A stretch of 64,000 nucleotides of DNA from Planctomycetota bacterium (GTDB taxonomy: Bacteria > Planctomycetota > Phycisphaerae > Phycisphaerales > SM1A02): assembly GCA_022574595.1 (NCBI GenBank), contig JACZRS010000005.1:62001-126000 (forward strand), read 5' to 3'. The translations under genes and the position numbers were made by a program. Shown here one piece after another: positions 18,526-25,800 of this stretch. Numbering within the stretch: the first letter of the stretch is position 1; each line of letters opens with the position of its first letter. The notes under the pieces are model-generated. The model did no database searches, was not told the origin of the DNA, and saw only the letters and a list, made by a program, of their open reading frames with translations.

Positions 18526-19624
18526 TCAAGGACACGGCCCCCAGTTGGCAAAGAGGATGAGAAGATCGGCTGTATTGACGGCTCCACTTCCATCGAAGTC
18601 GGCTGGGCCTGCTGTACCCCATTGCGCGAACAGTTCAAGCAAGTCACTTGTGCCGACGGATCCGGAGCCGTCGAGATCCCACGGGCACTTTCCGGGGGCC
18701 GGCAGCATCAAAGAGGTAGGCCGAACCGGATAAGTCGCCGTTGTCGTCGTCACCGTAAGCCCCGACGATGGCGACTTCTTTGCCGGGGGGGCCGCTGATC
18801 CCGACGGAGTAGCCGAAAATGCCGCCCGCCGCGCCGTCGTCGGCCAAGAGCCTGGCGATCTGGGCCGGATTGTTCGGGTCGCTTATGTCGAACAGGTAGA
18901 CGGAGCCGGATCTTTCGCCATTTTCGTCGTTGCCCCATGCCCCGACGATGGCGGTTGGGCCGCTGATCGCGACGGAGAACCCGAACCGATCGTCCGCCGC
19001 GCCGTCGTTGGGAAGGAGCTTGGCGATCTGGCGGCCCGTGGTTGTGTCAAACAGGTAGGCGGAGCCGGAGTCGTGGCCGTTGTCGCGGTCGAACCAGGCC
19101 CCGACGATGGCGGTGGTGCCGCTGATCGCAACGGAGATGCCGAAGCCGTCGCTCTTCGCGCCGTCGTTGGCCAGGAGCTTGGCGATCTGGGTGGGGTTCG
19201 CGGGGTCAGAGACGTCGAAGAGGTAAGCGGAGCCAGAGTTGTCGCCGTTATCGTCGTCCGCCCGGGCCCCGACGATCGCGATTTCCTTTCCGGTGGCGCC
19301 ACTGATCGCGACGGAGACGCCGAACTCGTCTTGCTCCGCGCTGTCATCGGGGAGGAGCTTGGCGATCTGGAGGCCCGTGGTGGTGTCGAAGAGGTAAGTC
19401 GAGCCGGATCTTTCGCCATTTTCGTCGTTGCCCCATGCCCCGACGATGACGGTGGGGCCGCTGATCGCTACGGAGTGGCCGAATTTATCAAACGCCGCGC
19501 CGTTATCCGGCAGGAGCTTGGCAACTTGATCGCCGAGGTCGGCGTAGGCCGGTGTTTTCCCGCCAATGAAGCATAAACTAATGGCAGTAACCGCTGGAAT
19601 TGTAAAGCTCGACTTGAACGACAT
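18526..19624 (-). pseudogene. Secreted FG-GAP repeat protein with dockerin-like end, frameshifted
   Basis: The frame opening at 19624 (GGAG eight bases before ATG) encodes a signal peptide (ends GGKTPAYA) and about seven FG-GAP/integrin-alpha-like repeats of the pattern FGxSVAISGPTAIVGAWG..DNGxxSGSAYLFD. It ends in the wrong frame at 18644. The dockerin-like end (CPWDLDGSGSVGTSDLLELF through ANWGPCP) is in the next frame, 18526-18753. Removing one G from the run of five at 18694-18698 joins them as AAGPGKCPWDLDG. Thus either a one-base insertion mutation, a sequencing slip, or slippage. Intact, it would be a secreted beta-propeller of about 365 residues. Clearly richer in GC than the mla genes beside it. 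Confidence 0.75.
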
Positions 19625-19961
19625 GGCTGAATCTCCTTACAGGTAGAGGTCGCACAGTGGTAGCACCTGCCGTAGGTTCTTGGTCGCCCCCGGGAGACAG
19701 GTGTCACCCTAGCAACCGACACTATACTAACGTGCCAGACAGGTATCTGGAAGGTTCCTCAGCAAATGCGGTGATTTGAGAGTCTTATTGCTGTTCGTTC
19801 TACCCACAGCATCCCTCTTATGCACGAAAATGTCCAGCCTAGCTCGCATTTTCTGACACCAAGCCAATTAAACGACTCAAAGGCCGTCTAAGCAATGCAA
19901 ATCGCTAAAGGGGTAGCTAGGTGGGGTGTTTTCGTGGTAACGCATCAAAGCAATTAGATCA
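19625..19961. other. Intergenic region, no gene seen
   Basis: Leader and promoter region of the FG-GAP gene on the right-hand side of its start, and the region beyond the stop of the 19962-20858 gene. I find no open frame with a start and ribosome site, and no strong hairpin. Confidence 0.5.
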
Positions 19962-20858
19962 TCACGGACACGGCCCCCAGTTGGCGAATAGGATTAGAAG
20001 GTCACTTGTGTTAACGAATCCATCCTTATTAAAATCAGCAGGGTGACCGGGATTAGGACCCCAATTGCCAAACAAAATAAGCAGATCAGTTGTACTTATT
20101 GTGTCATTTCCGTCGAGATCCCAGATACATTCGATGATGGCGGGGATGATCGAGAGATTGTTGTTACTGATGTCTTCGTAATCAGTGCCGCTGTTGTCCA
20201 TGCGCACCCGCACTCGTACTTGGTTTGAAATGTCGTCAGGGATCTCCCAGTCATAGGTATGGACGCTACCAACAGTACCACTGCCTGGCGGTAGGTCCGT
20301 GGCTATGGGAATCCATGGACCTTTAGCTCCCGTCGTGGAATACCAAAGATCCCAATTCTGTAGGTCGTGTGCAACTACAATATGCCACTGGATGGTGTAA
20401 ATGGATCCGACCTCGAGCACTTCTCCGCCGTCTGGTAAATCGACGACTGCGTGGGTACTGGCGGAGATGATCGAGAGATTGTTATTACTGATGTCTTCGT
20501 AATCAGTGCCGCTGTTGTCCATGCGCACCCGCACTCGTACTTGGTTTGAAATGGCGTTAGGGATAACCCAGTTATAGGTGTGGACGCTACCCACAGCACC
20601 ACTGCCTGGCGGAAGGTTCATGGCTATCGGAATCCATGGACCTGTCGCTCCCGTAGTGGAGTACCATAGATCCCAGTTCTGTAGGTTGTGTGCAATGGCA
20701 ATATGCCATTGGACGGTGTAGGTGGATCCGACAACGAGATCTTCTCCGCCGTTTGGCAAGTCGAGGATTACGTGGGCACAGGCGGGTTTAGCTATCGCCA
20801 AGGACGCCACGGCTGCAAATAACACGACACTGACATTCAGCCATTGATGAAATCGCAT
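19962..20858 (-). CDS. Secreted protein, two Kre9/Knh1-like repeats and dockerin-like end
   Basis: 298 residues. Signal peptide to about residue 28 (ending in AIAKPACA). Two near-identical repeats of about 105 residues follow: HVILDLPNGGEDLVVGSTYT, then VQWHIAIAHNLQNWDLWYST, and again AVVDLPDGGEVLEVGSIYTI. The PNGGE..VG..Y.I.W pattern is that of Ser/Thr-rich Kre9/Knh1-type beta-sandwich domains, thought to act in cell-surface adhesion. The C-terminus is the dockerin-like pair (CIWDLDGNDTISTTDLLILF and FNKDGFVNTSDLLILFANWG). AAGGAG six bases before ATG. The repeats are also similar at DNA level (20110-20370 and 20440-20740), which suggests recent duplication. Confidence 0.82.
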   Translation of the reverse strand: MRFHQWLNVSVVLFAAVASLAIAKPACAHVILDLPNGGEDLVVGSTYTVQWHIAIAHNLQNWDLWYSTTGATGPWIPIAMNLPPGSGAVGSVHTYNWVIPNAISNQVRVRVRMDNSGTDYEDISNNNLSIISASTHAVVDLPDGGEVLEVGSIYTIQWHIVVAHDLQNWDLWYSTTGAKGPWIPIATDLPPGSGTVGSVHTYDWEIPDDISNQVRVRVRMDNSGTDYEDISNNNLSIIPAIIECIWDLDGNDTISTTDLLILFGNWGPNPGHPADFNKDGFVNTSDLLILFANWGPCP

Positions 20859-21260
20859 TTCGTTCTCCTTTTCGGTTCGTCAAACAAGCGAATTGCACAA
20901 TTGGGACCGCGGTCTCCTGCGGAACATGCCTGAATACGGCCTTGGGATTATACCTCTCGGCATATCGCAATGATAGAGGGTACCTGGTGAAGCGATATGA
21001 CCGGGTAGGGAGCACGGCAGGGGCCATGAACTTAAGCTCGGCATCGGTGATCGCTAATGCTCTGAGATTCAGGGCGATCAGGATTTGATCATTCTGGGAA
21101 TCACATAGATACAGGATCCGAACTCCGGTTTACAGGAATCGCCGAACATGGCCTCGGGCTTAGATTCCACCTCTACACGGCTCGATATGCATGCAAGAAA
21201 AAAATATGATCCCCAAGGAACATTGAATCATGGTTTAATGTTGTTATTTGGAGTAAAGCT
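20859..21260. other. Intergenic region at left edge of the metal cluster
   Basis: Holds the divergent leaders of the secreted repeat gene (minus) and the MerR-type gene (plus). No gene is supported. At 21110-21123 (TACAGGATCCGAAC) and 21128-21141 (GTTTACAGGAATCG) are two degenerate matches to the 3' half of the tRNA at 32603-32676 in the same orientation. Confidence 0.55.
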
Positions 21261-21689
21261 ATGTCCAACCGCTACACAATCGGCCAGTTGGCCCGCGAAG
21301 CAAGTGTTCCCACCTCTACGGTTCGTTACTACGAGCGGCGTGGTCTGCTTCGCCCCGACAGCCGGAGTAAGGGCAACTACCGCGTTTACAGCGAGGCCGC
21401 ACTTGAAAAGCTTTTATTCGTGCGTTCGGCACAGGCTGCTGGTTTCACGCTCGGGGATATCGATGCACTATTGGAGTTCCGAGAAAGTGACGCTGCTCCG
21501 TGCAAGGAAGTTCAGGACCTGATTGCTGTGCGCCTCAACTTAGTGGTTGAGCAGATCAAACACCTCAAGGATGTTGATCGCATGCTCCGCGATTGGATGA
21601 AGATCTGTCATGAAGCAGAACAATCAGGCTGCTGTGGTGTAATCGAGGGTCTGCAGGCGCCCAGAGAAAAAAAATGTAAAGAAGTTTGA
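21261..21689 (+). CDS. MerR-family metal-responsive transcription regulator
   Basis: 142 residues. Helix-turn-helix at the N-terminus (YTIGQLAREASVPTSTVRYY, then ERRGLLRP), long dimer helix, then a metal site. Cys residues fall in APCKEV (about 85), KICHEAE (about 117) and SGCCGVIEGL (about 127), the same spacing as the three Hg-binding Cys of MerR, and similar to PbrR. The protein probably senses Hg, Pb or another soft metal. GGAG seven bases before ATG. Just downstream lies a 20-bp-spaced promoter with an inverted repeat that this type of regulator twists on metal binding. First gene of the resistance cluster. Confidence 0.9.
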   Translation: MSNRYTIGQLAREASVPTSTVRYYERRGLLRPDSRSKGNYRVYSEAALEKLLFVRSAQAAGFTLGDIDALLEFRESDAAPCKEVQDLIAVRLNLVVEQIKHLKDVDRMLRDWMKICHEAEQSGCCGVIEGLQAPREKKCKEV

Positions 21690-21697
21690 GAATACTC

Positions 21698-21729
21698 TTG
21701 ACCTTGCACTTAGGTTCAAGGGCGATAAT
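21698..21729 (+). promoter_or_regulatory. MerR-type promoter and operator
   Basis: TTGACC at 21698-21703 and GATAAT at 21724-21729 are 20 bp apart, longer than the usual 17. Between them the inverted repeat CCTTG (21702-21706) / CAAGG (21717-21721) is centred in the spacer. This overlong spacer with dyad is the hallmark of MerR-family control. It would drive the gene at 21780 and those after it. Confidence 0.8.
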
Positions 21730-21779
21730 GCTCTTGAACTTATGTAAACGACCTTGTCACCACATTCAAAGGATAACCC

Positions 21780-22148
21780 ATGCAGAAATTCATGACTCCC
21801 ATTGCTCTAATCGCCGCAGTTGCCATCGCCGCAACCGCCTACTCAGTTTCATCCTCGTCTTCCACTGATCGCGCCGACTGTCCGGGCAAGATTCTCTGCC
21901 CGATCACCGGTGATCCAGTATGCAAAGATCGATGCCCGCTCGGGTCGGATGACGAATTTGCGAACGCCGATACACCATTTGCTAGCTGCGGCGTACTGGC
22001 GGAAACTGACACTAACCGCGCGGATTGCCCTGGCAAGATCGTCTGTCCTTTGACCGGTGAACTCGTGTGCAATAACCGCTGCCCGCTTAGCAAGGAGAAA
22101 ATCGAAGAGCGAACAGTGCTGCCAAGCTGCTGCCAGACATCGAGCTGA
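21780..22148 (+). CDS. Small exported protein with duplicated Cys motif, possible metal binder
   Basis: 122 residues. Residues 1-23 resemble a signal peptide (FMTPIALIAAVAIAATAYSV). Two repeats follow: ADCPGKILCPITGDPVCKDR and ADCPGKIVCPLTGELVCNNR, each with Cys in the spacing C-x4-C-x6-C-x3-C, then CPL. The last residues, LPSCCQTSS, add a Cys pair. I do not know this family. The CPxTG core recalls YHS-type metal domains, but the rest of that fold is missing. As the first gene behind the MerR-type promoter it may bind the inducing metal in the periplasm. Translation may start at 21780 or at the Met of FMTPI. Confidence 0.75.
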   Translation: MQKFMTPIALIAAVAIAATAYSVSSSSSTDRADCPGKILCPITGDPVCKDRCPLGSDDEFANADTPFASCGVLAETDTNRADCPGKIVCPLTGELVCNNRCPLSKEKIEERTVLPSCCQTSS

Positions 22149-22173
22149 TTCAGGTTTCACAGTAGTATATTAC

Positions 22174-22536
22174 ATGAAGCAACATTCCTTTATTGTGCCG
22201 ACGGCTTTAGCGACTCTTCTAGTCGCTGGTTGTCAGAGTTCACCACAAGCTACAGATAGCGCGCAGATCTACAGTTCGCCGACTGATGATGCCACAGCGT
22301 TTCCGGCGCACCGCACCGCGACCCTCTGGGTCAAAGGGCTTGCGTGTCCGTATTGTGTTCACAACATCGATCGTCAGCTTGCAGAGATGACAGGTGTCGA
22401 GCGTGTCCATGTCGATCTTCCAACAGGCGAGGTTCGCGTGGCGCTCGTTGCAAAACACCCTGCGACTCGAGAACAACTTGTCAATGCGATCGATGATAGT
22501 GGCTTCACACTTGATCGTATCGAGATGCCACAATGA
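22174..22536 (+). CDS. Lipoprotein with heavy-metal-associated (HMA) domain
   Basis: 120 residues from the ATG at 22174. A lipobox (LLVAGC, Cys at about 20) predicts a membrane-bound periplasmic lipoprotein. Residues 48-118 form an HMA fold: LWVKGLACPYCVHNIDRQLA with the CxxC metal pair, then GVERVHVDLPTGEVRVAL. MerP and CopZ-type domains carry Hg or Cu in this way. Here the carrier is anchored by lipid, not free. Its stop overlaps the next start by 4 bases (ATGA). The longer upstream frame from 22057 is in the same frame but lacks the lipobox position at a suitable distance. Confidence 0.85.
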   Translation: MKQHSFIVPTALATLLVAGCQSSPQATDSAQIYSSPTDDATAFPAHRTATLWVKGLACPYCVHNIDRQLAEMTGVERVHVDLPTGEVRVALVAKHPATREQLVNAIDDSGFTLDRIEMPQ

Positions 22537-23360
22537 CGCGGCTCGGACGAATGATTCTGCTTTCCGTGTTTGTGCTGGCTGGAGTTGGTGTGAGCGCCCA
22601 TGCTCAAGCACCCATCAATTCCAATGTCGCCCTCCAACCGTCCAAGGGTGGTTTGATTTACCGTCAGCAGTTCCGGTATACCGAGGCGGGACAGAGCAGC
22701 TCCAAGGGTGAACTGGATATTGAACAGGCGACAGCAATCACGACACTTGTCTACGGCGTCTCGGATGAGCTGACGCTCATTTTCGATACTCCATTCGTCC
22801 TTTCTCGCAGGATTGAGAACAAGACGACAGGTAGTGACGACACAGATTCTGGATTCGCCGATATGCGTATTCTGTCCAAAGTCCGTCTGTACCGAGACGA
22901 CTTTGGCACAACCGACACTACGCGCTTCGACTTGATTGGCGGATTCGAGCTTCCAACCGGTAGAGATGAGTTCAGTTCAGACTCCATCGATCCAATCCTT
23001 GGCGGCGTCTTCACACACATCGAAGGCCGTCATGCGTTTCACGCGGATGCTATCTGGAACTTCAACACCGGCGGAGGAGACCCCGGTGAGGATCTGCTCA
23101 AGTATGACCTGGCATACAGCTATCGTCTCTCACCCGAGACCTTCGCTTCAACAAATCCCGCAGCGCTCTTCGGCTCCTTGGAACTAAACGGGTTATACGA
23201 AACCAACAGTGATAACGAACTCTTCATATCGCCCGGCCTTCAGTATGTTACGACACGCTGGATCATCGAAGCCACGGTTCAGCTTCCTATCTTGCAGGAT
23301 CTGAATCATCGGGCGGAGCGCGACTTCATAGTCGGAATCGGTTTCCGCGTTCAGTTCTGA
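22533..23360 (+). CDS. Outer-membrane beta-barrel protein, possible transporter
   Basis: 275 residues. Signal peptide (ends VGVSAHAQA). The rest alternates polar and hydrophobic residues: LTLIFDTPFVLSRR, DFGTTDTTRFDLIGGFELPT, GRDEFSSDSIDPILGG, and ends in aromatic VGIGFRVQF, as outer-membrane barrels do. Resembles the group annotated as 'transporter / MetA-pathway of phenol degradation' that is often found in metal and solvent operons. Translation is coupled to the HMA lipoprotein by ATGA overlap. Function within the metal cluster is inferred from position only. Confidence 0.75.
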   Translation: MTRLGRMILLSVFVLAGVGVSAHAQAPINSNVALQPSKGGLIYRQQFRYTEAGQSSSKGELDIEQATAITTLVYGVSDELTLIFDTPFVLSRRIENKTTGSDDTDSGFADMRILSKVRLYRDDFGTTDTTRFDLIGGFELPTGRDEFSSDSIDPILGGVFTHIEGRHAFHADAIWNFNTGGGDPGEDLLKYDLAYSYRLSPETFASTNPAALFGSLELNGLYETNSDNELFISPGLQYVTTRWIIEATVQLPILQDLNHRAERDFIVGIGFRVQF

Positions 23361-23737
23361 GGTGAACGGAATACATTGCATCAGAATTCTTTACTTCGTA
23401 GGCGAACCGAATCACCCTCCGGTCGTTGAGGTGGCGTGGATACTCGTCGCAGAGCGTGGCCAAGCGGCAGCCACAGGAATTAAGAAGGTGAACCTGTTGC
23501 GGTCAGAAACATGACATGATAGTCGGATTAGTCATTTCCACTGGGCTCTGAGGCGGGCGGATCCGTACTTTGAGGTTGCATGACAATCCCTTGCCACGAG
23601 CTATCCTATAGGTCATGCAGTCTTATCACAGGCTCGGGAAGGCCTTTAATGCCGATTTTTGCTAAAGTAGTTTCGGTACAGGGCCGAGGGGAATATACTA
23701 CGTGAAGTTCTGGTTGAACAGACGGGTATGAAGCATA
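23361..23737 (+). promoter_or_regulatory. Intergenic region with an 8-bp inverted repeat
   Basis: No gene is supported in these 377 bases. TGCATGAC at 23577-23584 and GTCATGCA at 23612-23619 form a perfect inverted repeat with 27 bases between. It may be a hairpin or operator for a second promoter that drives the His/Cys-rich gene and the RND pump. A MerR-type promoter like that at 21698 is not evident. Confidence 0.4.
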
Positions 23738-24202
23738 ATGATGAGACAGCACGAAACAATCCAATGGGTCTTGGCAGGATACTTGGCACTCATGATGCCG
23801 TTGTGCTGCTGTTACGCTTCCGTTGCGACCGAGTGCAGCACACCAGTAAATGATTCGACCGTACTCTCGCAGGCGCATCATGAGCACGATCATGGCGAGC
23901 ACACTTCCAAACATAATGGCGGACACGATAAACAAGCTCCTGCCGATAATCACCAAGAATCAAACCCATCCTGTCCCGGGCACGATGACGGTTCCTGTGA
24001 CTGCGAGTGTGACAATTCGGGTCTCGGGTCTTTCACCATACAGAAGACTGTATCAATCGATGTATCACTCGGATTTTCGCTGGTTGTACCTCCTTGGCTG
24101 ACAATAGCACTCAGTGAGCAAGTACGTCCAAAAGAGCCTGCGACGAATCCTCCACTCCCGCTAACATCTCTTGTGCGCATGCACTGCGCGCTGATCGTCT
24201 AG
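23738..24202 (+). CDS. His/Cys-rich exported protein, probable metal binder
   Basis: 154 residues. After an N-terminal helix (WVLAGYLALMMPLCCCYASV) there is a His-rich run (HHEHDHGEHTSKHNGGHDKQ) and a Cys/Asp run (SCPGHDDGSCDCECDNSG). A hydrophobic stretch, about residues 108-125 (SLGFSLVVPPWLTIALSE), follows. It resembles in layout the small His-rich membrane proteins found with Cus/Czc systems. It may buffer metal ions next to the pump. The next gene, the RND adaptor, starts 136 bases downstream. I do not recognise a named family. Confidence 0.7.
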   Translation: MMRQHETIQWVLAGYLALMMPLCCCYASVATECSTPVNDSTVLSQAHHEHDHGEHTSKHNGGHDKQAPADNHQESNPSCPGHDDGSCDCECDNSGLGSFTIQKTVSIDVSLGFSLVVPPWLTIALSEQVRPKEPATNPPLPLTSLVRMHCALIV

Positions 24203-24337
24203 ACAACTGCATAGATTCCCGTACGGCTCCGCCGTGATCGTGGTTATGCGCGATGTCTATGCAAATAGATCCGTCCAGCGCCATGCAAAGTTATCAAATC
24301 GGTCGCTCGGAATTTCCTTGAAGAATTGGAGGTTCAA

Positions 24338-25774
24338 ATGAATCGTTCACAAGTTCTGTTATCAATCTCTCTGGCGGTTGTGGTACTCATAGTTCTCACT
24401 CTGCCAATATTAGCACACGAAGGTCACGGAAAGGGCGAAGTTGCGCCTTATGATCTTGACACACCGCGCAAAGTCTCTCCAGAAACCGCGGCGCATATCG
24501 GGCTTCAGACCGCCGAAGTCGACTTTGGCAGTGTCGAAGAGGTCCTCAGGTTGGTAGGCGTAGTTAAGCCACTTCCCAACTCAATTGCAGCAATCTCGCC
24601 AAGGATTGCTGGAACCGTCTTGAAGATAGTTGTGCAGGTCGGCGACACAGTTCAGCGGGGCGATTTGATTGCGGAAATAGACTCGCCTGAGTTGGCACAA
24701 TTCATCTTTGAGGCACGGAAATTGGACACAGAGTACTTCGAGCTTCTAGGCGAGGTCTCCGGAGCTGCGTCAAAAGTCGAAGCGCTATTGGTTCAGGTAG
24801 AAGCCTCGGCGCAACACGCATCGATTGTGAAGGCCGAATACGAACGGTTGCAGACCAATGAAGGAGCGATCGCGGTCAATGTTCTCAGTGAAAAGCAGGC
24901 ATCGGCGGTCCAGGCAATCAGTGAAGCCAAACTTCGCGAGATAGAGCTGTCGTTGGCAGAACAGCAATTGGAATCGATGAACAAACAAGCTGAATCAATG
25001 CAGGATTCGAGGGATGCTCTGGGGGAGGTCATTGCACTGATTCGCGATGGAGCAGTTGAGACACGCATTGTGGCAACTGGTGATGTGAACTTGATTATGG
25101 GGGGAAACAGCGACGAACGAACGAGGCACATAGGTCTTATGCGGTTGTACGCTCCGATCAGCGGTATTGTTACCACGCGAAATGTCAATACCGGCGAAGG
25201 AGTGGAATCCGGTCAAGCACTCGTCGAGATAGCGGACTACTCGCGTGTACAGATTGAAGGCGAACTGCCAGAATCTCTCGTCGAGCGAGCGATGTCAGGG
25301 ACAAACAACAAGGTCCGCCTTCGTCGCGTTTCCGATAGAAATGGCGACGTGATCGCCACTGGTCACGTGCGCTTCATCAGCCCCGTGATTGATCCTATCA
25401 AGCGAACCACGCATATTTTTGTCGAGGCTGACAATCCGCAGGGGCTACTTCGAGACGGGATGTATGTTGATCTGTCAATCGTGCTTCGTGAGGAAACCTC
25501 TGCGGTCGTCGTGCCGGTGTCATCTGTGGTCATTGACGGCCCAATGCACTTCGTATTTGTCAAGGACGGTGATTTCTACAAGAAGCAGGATATCAACCCC
25601 GGATACCGAGATGACCGCTTTGTCGAGGTGCTTGAGGGTGTGCTCCCCGGTGACATCGTAGTCACGCGTGGCGCCTACAGCCTCACGCAACTGCGACCCA
25701 AGGTCGAGACCCTGGCCGAAACAGCCGCTGACGAAAACGACTCCGCTGCTAGCGAAACAGATAACGCAGGCTGA
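24338..25774 (+). CDS. RND efflux periplasmic adaptor (CzcB/CusB type)
   Basis: 478 residues from the ATG at 24338, which has GGAGG five bases upstream; the frame's earlier TTG would fall on that site. An N-terminal signal helix is followed by AHEGHGKGE, a His-rich start common in CzcB-like adaptors. The barrel-sandwich halves are AAISPRIAGTVLKIVVQVGD (before a long helical hairpin, about residues 120-235) and LYAPISGIVTTRNVNTGEGV. Membrane-proximal domains follow (MYVDLSIVLREETSAVVVPV). It links the inner pump to the TolC-like channel. The pump gene follows by 26 bases. Confidence 0.9.
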   Translation: MNRSQVLLSISLAVVVLIVLTLPILAHEGHGKGEVAPYDLDTPRKVSPETAAHIGLQTAEVDFGSVEEVLRLVGVVKPLPNSIAAISPRIAGTVLKIVVQVGDTVQRGDLIAEIDSPELAQFIFEARKLDTEYFELLGEVSGAASKVEALLVQVEASAQHASIVKAEYERLQTNEGAIAVNVLSEKQASAVQAISEAKLREIELSLAEQQLESMNKQAESMQDSRDALGEVIALIRDGAVETRIVATGDVNLIMGGNSDERTRHIGLMRLYAPISGIVTTRNVNTGEGVESGQALVEIADYSRVQIEGELPESLVERAMSGTNNKVRLRRVSDRNGDVIATGHVRFISPVIDPIKRTTHIFVEADNPQGLLRDGMYVDLSIVLREETSAVVVPVSSVVIDGPMHFVFVKDGDFYKKQDINPGYRDDRFVEVLEGVLPGDIVVTRGAYSLTQLRPKVETLAETAADENDSAASETDNAG

Positions 25775-25800
25775 TCGCAACACTTACGAAAGGTCTATCC

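Noticed and set aside
19073-19576. 167-codon plus-strand frame over the FG-GAP gene
   Set aside because: Mirror of the repeats on the other strand; composition (Val/Gly/Asp runs) is that of a shadow frame.
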